Positions 53,273 through 64,000 of a DNA stretch of 64,000 bases are shown one piece after another. The DNA is from Daucus carota subsp. sativus (Eukaryota > Streptophyta > Magnoliopsida > Apiales > Apiaceae), in contig NC_030382.2 of NCBI RefSeq assembly GCF_001625215.2, forward strand, positions 33,156,610-33,220,609. The letters run 5' to 3'. How positions within the stretch are numbered: position 1 is the stretch's first letter; the number at the start of each line of letters is the position of its first letter. A model generated the notes under the pieces. It was not told the DNA's origin and made no database searches. It was given only the letters and a program-made list of their open reading frames with translations. The position numbers and the translations under genes were made by a program.

Positions 53273-56200
53273 TCAATTGAACATAAGATTGTGACAGGTT
53301 TTGTCACATGGGTATGGACAATCAATTAATTTGACACCGGTCCGATCAAAATACCAGTCTCCAACAGACTTTGCTATACCCTGCACAAAGATAATAGCAT
53401 AGGATTGATACATAAATGGTATCCTGAGTAAGAGGATGAACAGATGAACTTTCCCCTACATTCAGAATGTATGATTCTTTATAATGTTAGGCCAAACAAT
53501 TACCATACTGAACATTCTAACCTTAGTTGCGTCTAATTTAGTATTCTAGAGATGCTTTTAAAATCAATTGCAGCCTAAAAAACAACTGAGCAACCTAAGT
53601 CCAGAAACTGGAGATATCACCTTGGTGATCTATAACAGGTGGTATCTAGCATAGTAGTAATGGAATGTGTTGCTTAGCTGGACATACCTTGTTTTTAACC
53701 ATCGGAGCGTCATTGGCACACCATGTATCCTGTCTCTCAGTTTGGCAATGGGCGAAACATGAATTTATAAATAAACCATTTTGATTGGATGAAGCGAATT
53801 CTTTAATATCTTGGAGCATCTGATTCCTGAAGTCTGAATAACAGTATACGTATATGTCGTCATCTCATCAGGTAATCTGATTGAAACTAAATTAGAAAAA
53901 AATGTAGAGGATCGAGTTAATAAAAAATTATCTACCTTGAAAATACTGAATTTGTGATGTATTACAAAGAGCATGATTTGATTTGCAGCCCCTCCAATAT
54001 CCTTGAGGATCAGCAGATGATGGAGCCAAACTAGAACTAACCTGGTCAAGGATGTAAAATTTCAATACATGGAGTTGAGGACGAAAAACTTTTAGCACAA
54101 ATAATTTGTTTGTGAAAAGGCAAGAAAATTGGGGGTTCAGAGGGCAACAAAAAGGCAGTACATGCATCAATTTGAATCACCGCGATCCTACTTATCTTAA
54201 CTATGTAGAGTAGTGATCATTCTACTCTGTAATTTACTCTTCTATGTAGAGTAGTGATCATTTTACTTTGTAATTGGAGTAGAAAACCTCTGCACTCTAA
54301 AATTCGTGCTAGAGGTATTGGCCAATATTAATAGTTAACACCAGTCTACTGGAAAGTGTTCCGCTTTAATTTACTGAAAGTGTTTATTGGGCTTGTTACC
54401 ACTGTAACAGGAAGAAAGTATAGTATCCTCGACCACCTCGACCACTCACAATTTTAAAGTAGCACGCAGGTTAGTAAATAAATGAATTAAGAAAAAAATA
54501 TGTGAAGTGCTTACCTGCCAAGCATCATAGGCTGCATTGAGAAGAAACAAGGGCGTCTTCACATTGGCAATCAAATTTTGAGGAAAGAAACACTATGCAT
54601 ATATACAGAGAGAGAGATAAAGAGTATAAGAGTTGGAAGCAACTTAACTGCATGTTCAATATGTACTGGAAATGACAAAGAGGAGGAATGATACCGAAGT
54701 AGGATCCAAATGGTTTGTGCAAGTTGTTGGCAAGTTACTTTGCAGGTTCTAAAATTTAACATAAGAAGTCAAGTTATTCAACTGAAGTGCTAAATTCTGA
54801 GAAAAACTAGTTTGGCATAAGATATTATCTCAGTAAAGTATCAAATAAGGAGTAGAAAATCTTCAAAATTTGAGCAAGATGCAAATTGGTTGATCCAGAA
54901 GTTAATGCAGAATACCTGCAAGTTAACCACGCCGTCATACATATTTCTTAAAGTGCGACCTCCAGATACATCAACTCTATTTTAAAGACATATGAAGGAA
55001 ATTTAGATTATCTAATCTTGGAAACGAATGCAACTACAGTGACAGGTCGACGTATATTACGCATCAAGAAACATTCCGGCATCACTTAAACATTTCACTT
55101 TTGTTGTATGCGGTAGCATATCCTCGAATTCATCACAATGCAATATGGAAGCGAGACCTCCAGCTGAGCAACCAGAAAGAAGAGCCTGCAATTCATTCAT
55201 AATTATGAATTTTTAAATACATATGCAACAAGGAATAAATTGAAGACGAAACTTCACACAACCTCTTTAGCTTGATTCATTCCCATTGACATTAATTCCT
55301 CCATAGCAGCCAACCAAATTTGTTGGCCTCGGAAAAAAAGTTGTGCATCCTGAAAGTAAATTTCATTAAAAAATATAATAAAACACCATCATAGTATTAT
55401 TCGCATGGATATTCAAACCACATGGACAAGTCACTAGGGCAATCAAGCCCGCATTGGATACAAGTCCCTAATACTAGCCAAAATCTATTTAAATCATTTA
55501 ATCTAATTTAAGCAAAGGTAAGTCATTCATGACAGTCTGCTGCAAACATATAGGATTATAATGCTATAGTTCTGAAGCAGTTGATCATTTTTCTTTCAAG
55601 TGATCCGTGAAATTAAAAGAGGTGACCAACCTTATTTTCACTATTTCCACTGAAAGATGCACCATCACAGTAACGAAGCTTAACTCTGTTCCAGTTGAAA
55701 AAGTCTGTAGAAAAATATTCCAAACACAGCTTTTAACAAAAATTAGGGGTAACTTGTCCCAATAAGCAGTGACTTTGCGTTTGATTGCAAAAGAATGTAG
55801 CCATATTAGTGCAAACCAGGATTTTCTTCAGGTTTATTGCTCAATATTCCGGTAAAGGGTAGCATCTTCTCCATATACTTGGAAGAACCACGACGGGTTG
55901 TTTTACGAAAAACACAGCTTCGGACAGTGTTACACCAACCACCTCCCTGCATCAGAATACACAACTGTGAGTTAATATAAAGTTTATCAAGAATTATATA
56001 TTTGTAACTGACAGCCTTTTCTTGAACATTGGCTACTGCGATGCTTTCTATATGGGGCAAAGTTATAAATCTAGATTTACTATGTACAATCAGAAATCGC
56101 AAATCTGTAGAACGATTAAAGGTGTAAAAGCTGTTGTGACCGTGTACTTGCCTTTAACTTAGATAGTTGGTGTAGTGGGGTTATGTAGTGGCACAAGCAT

Positions 56201-57516
56201 AATTTCCATGAGCAGCATAGGGAAAAACTTAACCATATGCAGGACTTCAGATTAAAACAGTATATGGGTCGTAATTTGTCAATACTTGACAAAAGAAGTT
56301 TGACACATGCAGAAGGGATGAAGGAAATTGACAAAAGATGATAGAGAAGGAAAATGAATAAATTGAAAAGTAAACCCCCTGATGAAAATGAGAGGCCATT
56401 TTTCTAGTGCAAATGCAATTTATTTATGTAAATGTTGACTTTTTACATCAGTAATGGTCATAAATCAGGACTAAACTCACATTAACATCACTGCTTGGTA
56501 TACTACTATATTGTTCCAAGGTCACTATCACACATGTTTATAATAGCTTCTCAACTTCTAAACCAGGAAACCTTTTGAAATATCTGACATGCATATAGAC
56601 AATAAAAACAAGTTTTCTCTCATTATATGAAATGCTGTCTAAATGTTGGACTAGAGAAATGTGACTAAATATAAATTACAAGTCAATCACATTTCCGCTT
56701 ACGAACTTATTTGTGATTTGTGGGTACTAATGCAAAAATCATGAAAAATTACACATAATTTGGTAAATAAAACTTCAAATTAATTCACCTCTAATTGTAT
56801 AAGCCAGCTGTCTGCACCGGACCCGAAACCCCGATCCAAATGATAAGCAGGTAGTGTTCCATCCAAACAAACTATAAATTCACCAAAACATAGTTAATAA
56901 ACCCCTCCTGAATATCAGGCATGTTACTTGCACACAATTCTACTACAAGGACTTAAATCAAATCTTTTCCCCAGACAACAAAACATCCTACACACTTAAA
57001 CACAATTAAACAAATCCATCTTTTTAAAATCAAAACCCCACCTTCAAATCCATCAATTCAAAAAAAAACATCAAATCCAGTTTCTTCTATCCTTAACAAA
57101 TCCCAAACTACCACAACTACATTCAAGATTCAAAAAAATTTGACACAACACATTTAGTAGATAATTTTATTTGCTAATCCAAAATCTTTAGTTTAAAAAA
57201 AAAAGTAGAAATTAAGCCCAACTGATATCCAAAAATTACTCATAACTTCTTTTTTTTTAGTCCGGACTGTTTCGAAATCCTGGTTCCGAGTGTATAAATA
57301 AATAATTTAGTACATATTACCAGCTCCTTTAGAGGAAGCAAGAGCAGAGGAAACAAGTGTGATAGGAACCATTAACGGTTGAGGCTGTGTAGCATCTGGG
57401 TGTGAATCCAGCTGCTCTTCAAAAGAATAAAGTGTGTCTTCCGATCTGTCGGGAGCCGCCGCATCGCCGCCGAAGCTGAAGAGAAGAATTAAGCAAGCGT
57501 ACGCCGTGATCTTCAT
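53273..57516 (-). CDS. Pectin acetylesterase (CE13 family)
   Basis: Twelve exons: 57321-57516, 56789-56871, 55817-55946, 55631-55704, 55263-55349, 55061-55185, 54916-54976, 54695-54748, 54515-54592, 53936-54041, 53688-53833 and 53273-53380; 1248 nt, 415 aa. The enzyme removes acetyl groups from pectin in the cell wall. Seen: an N-terminal signal peptide ([21 protein letters not shown]); [19 protein letters not shown]; the GGGWCNT oxyanion region; the catalytic Ser in [11 protein letters not shown]; the Asp in [10 protein letters not shown]; the His in [10 protein letters not shown]; and paired cysteines throughout. The small exon 8 (18 codons, [12 protein letters not shown]) is the least certain, but its borders join in frame. 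The C-terminus ([11 protein letters not shown]) matches the family. Confidence 0.92.
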
Positions 57517-57539
57517 TTCCGGCGAGCTTGCTTGAGTTG

Positions 57540-58529
57540 AGTTGCAGTAACAGACACAAGTGAAGCTAAGAGATGGAAAGCCTCGTGTTAAAGTAGTAGG
57601 AGTTGGTGTTATATTACGTTTAGAATTATTAAATTCGGTTGGATAACAGCCGCTACTTGAATTACTTGCGTCCCATGCTGCTTTTTTATTTTTTTAGATT
57701 TCTATTGCTTTTTGCGTAACCGTTTGTTTTATAAATTAAGAAAAACATGATTTTACGTAGAACGTTACGATTAATTTTCACACAAAATTATATTATTAGT
57801 TGCAAATAAAATTTAAAAGCATATATGTCATTTCCTTTTTGTAGGCTCAGGTTTTTCGAATTAATATGTTCTCTCGTTCATTTTAATAATTTTTTTGACG
57901 ATCATTTGATATCCCAACAATAATAGAATGTTGACGAGGTTATTTGACAATTGACATTGACACTTCTTATTTGTTACTTCTACGTTATCAAAAGTTTTCG
58001 GCACATGATATGGAATGAATGTCTATATTTAATTTTCAAAATAAATAAACAGAACAAGACGTGAGGACTAGAGATGCACAAAATATCTGTTCGAACCAGA
58101 TCTAGATCGGGTCGAAAAAATCCAGATTTTTTAAAAACAAATCGGGCTGAGCTTTTTTAAAAATCGGGCCGGATCGGACCAGGTTTTTCCAAAAAAATTA
58201 AGCCTGTTTTAGGCCCTCGGACCGGACCGAGCCAGACTGAATTTTTTTTCAGATCAAATTTTTCGGATTTTTTTTCAAGATCGGATTTCAGATCTCAGAT
58301 TTTTTGAACACGAGGGACTGAGGAGGGCAAGTGCATGGAAAGAGATAGAAAAAGAACGAGACCCGAGGCCCAGCAAAACTATAAATTCTCAGTAAATTAT
58401 TTTGGGCTTTTCCTTCTTTTTATTTTTTAATTTTTGGGCTTTTCATCTGTAATTATACGCTATGACCCGAAATTTCAAATCGAATAAACACACACACAGA
58501 GACACAGAGTAAGGAAGCAGCTATCAAGT
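57540..58529. other. Shared promoter region, PAE and U2B''
   Basis: The two genes are divergent and about 1 kb apart. At 58075-58300 lies a run rich in GATCGG, GGACCGG and TTTTTTCAGAT motifs, like the subterminal parts of the hAT-like elements here, but I could not find matching ends. Confidence 0.45.
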
Positions 58530-61449
58530 ATGATGCTTACCGGAGATACGCCACCTAATCAGACCATTTACATTAAAAATCTCAACGAAAAGCTCAACAA
58601 AGATGGTACTTCCCCCTTTTTATGCTCTCTTTACTCTATATTCATTTATATTTGTATGTACGCTACTTAGCGTACTTTGAGATTACAAATTTAGGTTAAT
58701 TTTTATTTAACTTTTGAAAAATGGATAATTTGTTCTGATTTTGGTGATTGATTGAACATTTTTATGTTCTTTTAGTATTTGAAATTGACATATTTGATGA
58801 TATTATTTGATACTTATTCTCAAATGATACAAAAGTAGCCATGCTTTTATTGTTATGTTGAGCAAAGTTCACAGTTATAGTACTTGCTTTGCAGAGTTGA
58901 AGAGATCTCTGTATGCATTGTTCTCGCAGTATGGGAGAATTTTGGACATCGTTGCTTTGAAGACGACTAAGCTTAGGGGCCAGGCATGGCTTGTTTTTAG
59001 TGAAGTTACGGCTGCCAGTAATGCAGTTCGGCAGATGCAAAATTTCCCTTTTTATGATAAACCTATGGTGAGTTTTGTTATGGTATCTAAATTTTTAGTG
59101 CGGTTATATGTTTCATTTGAATAGTATGCTTCGAGTAGACATTTGTTACCGTCTTGATGTGGTTGTTTGATTGCTTGTGCATGTGCATTGTGAATTATAA
59201 CATAACAGGAAGCAACTTTTGGAATGAAAGTTTTTGGTTTTTATAATATAGGTTCGTATTATAAAGGTTGTGGTCGTGAAGTGATGCATATATCAGTCCA
59301 CTTGTTTAATTCAAACTCTGTTGCCACGGTATTTTGGTCATTTTAGTATATTATGAGTGGCTCTTGTAATTACCATAGTTTAGAAAAAGAAAACAGCTGA
59401 ACACCTAGTCCAAACTTCGAAGCGGAAAGTTGTTGTAACTTGCATCAATATTTTATGTAGTGTTTCGGGTTGGTTGAAATAGGATGATGGTGGAATGAAG
59501 TTAGAGATAGAAGTGATGAACCCAATCTTACTCGAAGCGGTTGAAAACACTTTAAGGGATGTTCTTATCTTTTTGTACTATCTGATGACTAAGATATGCC
59601 TGCTCAGAGTTTGTGGTTGCGCTTTTTCAATGTCTTCGAATTACCAGCCCACGAGCAATCTATTTACTTTTCGTTTCTATATCATTGGAGTATTAGATGG
59701 TTGGGGCTTGTGTGTAGGACATTTTGTACATGACTTGTGAGACTTATGTGACCCTTTGACCTCAATATGCAGCGTATACAGTATGCAAAAGCCAAGTCAG
59801 ATTGTGTTGCTAAAGAAGATGGTAGTTTCGTACCAAAAGATAAGAAAAAGAAGCTGGAGGAAAAAGGTCAGTTGAATTCATATCTTTATATTAAATCAAT
59901 TATGCATCTTGTCTTATTGTTCCGCTAATCCCATTTTTTCTGCGTTTAATCTAGTTTTGTCTATTATATTTGGGTCAGTATATTTATTTTCTTAAAGTTC
60001 CATATATATATATATTCCCTCCTATTTACACTAATAATAGTCGTAAAGGATATTTTTGATATATGTCAATCGACTTTGTATAGTTTAGCAGTAACGAGAG
60101 CATATTTCATGGTATCAAATAATGATGATAATTATGTATTAAAGGGGTTAAATAAATAATGTGTAGAATGGCAGTCAAAATTTGTTGCACTTAATATTCA
60201 ATGGTGAGCCACTCCAGAAGTTTTATGAGAACGTGTAGACACGTCAAATAACTTTAGTCATCAGGTGTGCATTATAGATAATAATGTTCTCTATCAACAG
60301 TCAGGTTGCATAGATCATGTTAACAGAGCCTTAAGGAATGCTAAATTGAAGTTTTTTTATTAGAAATAGATCGATATAATAAATATCAACCAATTATTAC
60401 AGATATATTAGTTACGGAGTATATTCTTACTACAGTAAATCTTAATGTTCCCTAGAAATTTCTATTCACGTTTTGTTCTACCTAGTAACTACAAAAATAT
60501 ATCGATTATACTTTAACTAATTTCATTCTGCACCAATTGACAATGCCTAATGTCAGCAATTTACCATGTGAATCAAAGTTTATAATTGGCAGCCCTGAAC
60601 TTTACGGTGTCTTAGTCAAAATCGGTATATGGGACCCTAATTCGTATATACTCCCCTTGTTCTACGAATTTTTATATAGATGGTTCTGAAATTTTGGAGC
60701 CCTAGGCACAAGGCTTGTTCGCCTATAGGTATTGTGTTGTTTCTACTCCTAGTTTTACATAAGATCAAATTTCTATTACCCATTTCTGATGATCTCTGTA
60801 AAACCAGCTGAAAGAAAGAAACAAGAGGCACAGCCTGCTGGCACCAATGGAGTGAGAGCTGGCACTAACGGAGGCCCTATGGTATATTTTCTCTACTTAA
60901 TTTCTTGTTTGTAATCCCTGTTCTTTTACTAGTTCCTTAGTTATTACTTTACTCCCTTCCTCCTTGATTCTGAATTATTCCAGCTACAAAGAACTGTTAT
61001 TGCTTAACAATTGCATGTGTAATTTGTGAAACTTGTTTAAAAAAACATGTTTCTAAATTCTTGACAAAAAAAAAGTATCTGAATTATACTCCGATGCACC
61101 TACTGATATGTCCTACAAATGTTTCTTGTTTCCATCCAAGTATCTCATATGTTATGTTTATTATGTGCAGGGATCCCACCAAGGTAAGCCGGGTGCACAA
61201 GACACTGCTACAGCTCCGAACAATATACTGTTTATACAGAACCTGCCACACGAGACAACAGATATTATGCTGGAAGTTCTCTTCAAGCAGTATCCTGGAT
61301 TTAGAGAAGTCCGCATGATTGATGCCAAGCCAGGCATTGCCTTTATAGAATTTGAGGATGAGAACCAGTCCCTCGTTGCCATGGAGGCGCTTCAAGGCTT
61401 CAAAGTCACCCCACAGAATCCCATGGCAATTACTTATGCTAAGAAGTAA
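58530..61449 (+). CDS. U2B'': U2 snRNP protein B''
   Basis: Five exons: 58530-58605, 58895-59067, 59773-59866, 60808-60881 and 61171-61449; 696 nt, 231 aa. U2B'' binds stem-loop IV of U2 snRNA together with U2A' in the spliceosome. Seen: RRM1 with RNP2 IYIKNL and RNP1 RGQAWLVF; the [16 protein letters not shown] end of RRM1; a charged linker ([22 protein letters not shown]); and RRM2 with [12 protein letters not shown] and GIAFIEFE, ending ITYAKK. Two adjacent ATGs (58530 and 58533) are possible starts, and the second matches the family start MLT. U1A is the close alternative, but the linker and the MLTxDxPPNQ start fit plant U2B''. Confidence 0.94.
59868..60807. other. Long intron 3 of U2B''
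   Basis: AT-rich intron between exons 3 and 4 with a short (TA)n near 60003. I see no gene or clear element. Confidence 0.6.
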
Positions 61450-61698
61450 AACAGTCTACCTTAAATCTTTTCATCCTCTGGGCTGGGAAATGCATACTTC
61501 GAAGAATGTGATGACTAAAATTTGGTAGATGTAGCTTTATTTGTGGATGTTTCGACTATTAGTCTGGATGATTATAGCATGAAACTGTGAGTCAACTGTA
61601 TCTGTTAATTCTATTGGAATTTCAATCAAAGTAGATTTTATACAAGTGATATCTGATCTGTCTTGCTAGAATTTGCCACTCTGATACACATAGCCTAA

Positions 61699-62001
61699 TG
61701 TTGTGTTTGGTTGGGGAGAATGGAATGGAATGGAATGAGTAAAAATACTTGAAACTAATAGTGATAGGAAGAAAATTTTGAAAAAAATTGAGATAGTGCA
61801 AAATTGCTATGATGAGATTTGAGAAGAAATTGAGGATGGGAGAGAATAGAGCATTCTATCTCAAAGTGAAGGTGTGAACTCTAGCACATGATGTAAGGAA
61901 TGGAATGGAGGAATTAATGAAATTTCTTAAAAATTGTTCATAAAATAGTTCATTTTTTATTCCATTCCTTCCGGAATCATTCACCCCAACCAAACACAAC
62001 A
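61699..62001. mobile_element. Tourist-like MITE with TGTTGTGTTTGG ends
   Basis: A 303-bp element with inverted ends TGTTGTGTTTGGTTGGGG...CCCCAACCAAACACAACA, flanked by TAA (61696-61698 and 62002-62004). It lies about 250 bp past the U2B'' stop codon. The interior has GGAATGGAATGGAATG near one end and a matching CATTCCTTCC near the other. Confidence 0.85.
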
Positions 62002-62004
62002 TAA

Positions 62005-63217
62005 GTCTGTAATTACAAGTTAAAACACAAATTACTGGGAGTTTGGGACACTTAAAGACAGTTAACCGGAATTCAGATTATGAATGTTGATTTGGTGAAG
62101 TTTCTAAGCTTATGGAAATTGTATTTTAGAAAATTAAAAGAAATTATATTTTTAAAGGAAGAAATTATAGGAGGGTTTTGGAGAACAATCGATTATTAGT
62201 AAAGAAAAAAAGTGTAGTGTCATTAAAAAAAACTCTAAAATGAATCGGTTCGTTGCTGAATGATTATATATAAAAAAACTGAGATTTACACGTCCAATGT
62301 TTTTTTTTACTGCTGATAATATGTCATGATATTCGTATGTTGGGATCCGGACTCATGATAGTAATGTAATATTAATGCCGGGACTCAGACTCGTTATAAT
62401 AATGTATTATTTTGGATTAGATTCCAGATAACCGTTCCGTATTTATTTTCTGATAATGATTGTAACTATCTTAAATTGTGTTACGAGATACTTGAAAGAA
62501 GATGGGCACTTGAAAAAGGTTCAATACTCTTTTCTCGACATACATAATTATTGGAATCCATTCTCAGATTACCCAACCTCTCATTCATTTTTCCCACACT
62601 ACCCACTTTCATTCAATATTTCCCTAAATACCCACCTTTTGTACTTCAGCCATGAAAAAAACAAAAAGCCTGGCCAACATGCTCTTAAATCAATGCACAG
62701 GTAATTTTATCTTATACACCTACATGCATAAATTGCAAACAAGCCACCCAAATTTCATATAACTTACGTATCTACTTTCATCAAATTTAAATTCATTTTT
62801 AACATATTTATACATTAAAAATAACTAAAAATTATATATTAAAAAATATTTAATAAATAATAACAATATGTCATTATATATAATCTAATACATTATATAA
62901 TTTTGATACTTTTTATGAGTTATCAAATCAAATATTTACAAAATAATATATACTGCACAATATCTAGCTTTTTGAAAAATAATGCTTAACTTTACAGGCT
63001 TTTGTCTACTCAAATTTAAAGTGTATTGTCTACTCAAATTTAAATGCAGAATTGTCATTTCAACTGTTTGGCTTTATATCAACTCAACTATTCATACTTT
63101 ATGTCTTGTCCAATTGCTAAATTTTGGATCTAAATTTTCGGATGGCTATATATACCTTGCAATATGTGCTGATATATATCAAGCTAATCAGGTTTGTTTT
63201 TGTTTGCATTTTTTTAG
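62005..63217. other. AT-rich sequence before the MULE fragment
   Basis: No gene recognised. The very AT-rich part at 62800-62990 separates U2B'' from the transposase fragment. The frame at 62456-62704 has no family features. Confidence 0.4.
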
Positions 63218-63991
63218 TTGGAGATTCCGTTGGAGATGTGGACTATGTCTCACGATGGAGGATATCGGTATGGTCAGGCGACTACAAATATGATTGAAAG
63301 TTTCAATGGGCTCTTAAGGTCAGCTCGTTTTCTCCCAGTCACATCTATGATTGAGTATATCTATTATCGTTCTGTCAAGTTGGTTGCAGAAAGGCGCACT
63401 CAAACATTGAGTGACCTTCAAGATGGACATACATATTGTAAAAAATCGAGAGAGCTGTTTGAGAAAATAGAAGAAAAGGCTTCAGCCCACAAGGTTATTC
63501 CATATAATGAGCAAAAAGGGGTCTTTGAGGTTATTACTGCACGTTATCGAACAACGAATGGATTTTGGAAAGGAGGAAACAAACACACACTAAATTTGTT
63601 TCAAGGTTTCTGTTCTTGTGGAAAATGGAGTCGGCATCACTCTCCATGTTCACATATAGTTGCTGCGTGTTTAGTATGTAATCTCGATCGGAAGCAATAC
63701 ATCGAAGGTTATCACAATCTAACAATATTGTATGAAATGTGGAAGTACGAATTTTATCCACTACCCAATCAAGCTTATTGGACGTTTCCACTAGCATACA
63801 ATTGGGAGATGTATGGTACCCTTATTGCTGACGAAAATCTGAGGAAGAATAGGAAGAAACGTGGACAAAGAGGACAAAGTCAACGTATTCGAACGGAAAT
63901 GGATAATTCTCAAAGAGTTAAAACTTGTGGGAGATGCGGTCAAGAAGGTCATACAAGACGGAGTCGCCGATGTCCACATCACGGACATTAG
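63218..63991 (+). pseudogene. MULE transposase, 3' part (SWIM and zinc knuckle)
   Basis: A clean frame of 257 codons that begins at a TTG right after TTTTTTAG, so it looks like a 3' exon rather than a complete gene. Seen: the end of the transposase core (MSHDGGYRYGQATTNMIESFN), the SWIM zinc finger CSCGKWSRHHSPCSH, a basic stretch, and a CCHC zinc knuckle CGRCGQEGHTRRSRRC before the stop. This order is that of plant MuDR/MULE transposases. The N-terminal half is not seen in the 1.2 kb before it, so it is truncated or has a distant upstream exon. The open frame suggests fairly recent activity, or a host-adopted gene of the MUSTANG or FAR1 kind as an alternative. Confidence 0.75.
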
Positions 63992-64000
63992 TTTTAAAAA

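Noticed and set aside
58075-58330. Possible fourth hAT-like element
   Set aside because: Motif content is similar, but no matching inverted ends or 8-bp duplication could be found.

Overview
This window reads as nuclear chromosomal DNA from a flowering plant, most likely a eudicot. Nearly every gene is split by AT-rich introns with GT...AG borders. The proteins match plant families: ATG9, pectin acetylesterase, 2-oxoglutarate dioxygenases, plant U2B'' and a chloroplast mitoferrin-like carrier. The intergenic space is full of small plant transposons. I cannot name the species; an asterid would fit, but that is only an impression.

Layout. 1-2.4 kb: transposon-derived or unrecognised sequence. 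2.4-3.7 kb (-): a broken 2-oxoglutarate dioxygenase gene. 3.9-4.4 kb: a Mutator-like MITE with a perfect 9-bp target duplication. 4.9-13.6 kb (-): ATG9, nine coding exons (856 aa) plus a probable 5'-leader exon about 3 kb upstream. 13.9-19 kb: MITEs, a LINE RNase H relic and a hAT-like element. 19.3-20.6 kb (-): a quinone/enone oxidoreductase. 21-34 kb: gene-poor, with MITEs, a Helitron, a solo LTR and decayed LTR retrotransposons. 35-38.3 kb (+): CDT1, with two E2F sites upstream. 39.1-39.4 kb (+): a small unrecognised basic protein. 40.1-41.3 kb (-): a single-exon mitochondrial-carrier-family gene resembling plastid mitoferrin-like 1. 44.2-45.9 kb (+): YIF1. 46.3-46.9 kb: a hAT-like element. 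47.6-49.1 kb (-): an intact dioxygenase of the ACC-oxidase-homolog type. 49.4-52.8 kb: nested repeats. 53.3-57.5 kb (-): pectin acetylesterase. 58.5-61.4 kb (+): U2B''. 61.7-62.0 kb: a MITE. 63.2-64.0 kb (+): the 3' part of a MULE transposase.

The genes are unrelated housekeeping and metabolic loci: autophagy, replication licensing, secretion, splicing, cell wall, redox, plastid transport. I see no operon or gene cluster. For the main spliced genes I joined the exons by reading splice sites; ATG9, oxidoreductase, CDT1, YIF1, intact dioxygenase, pectin acetylesterase and U2B'' all close in frame with lengths divisible by three.

I found no clearly new biological system. The points most worth a second look are these: a 13-codon upstream ORF whose stop overlaps the ATG9 start codon; a 131-bp tandem duplication that copies an ATG9 splice donor; a roughly 1.2-kb tandem duplication inside the ATG9 leader intron; a MITE with nearly perfect 97-nt hairpin arms; and a set of elements whose ends and target duplications can be read exactly.
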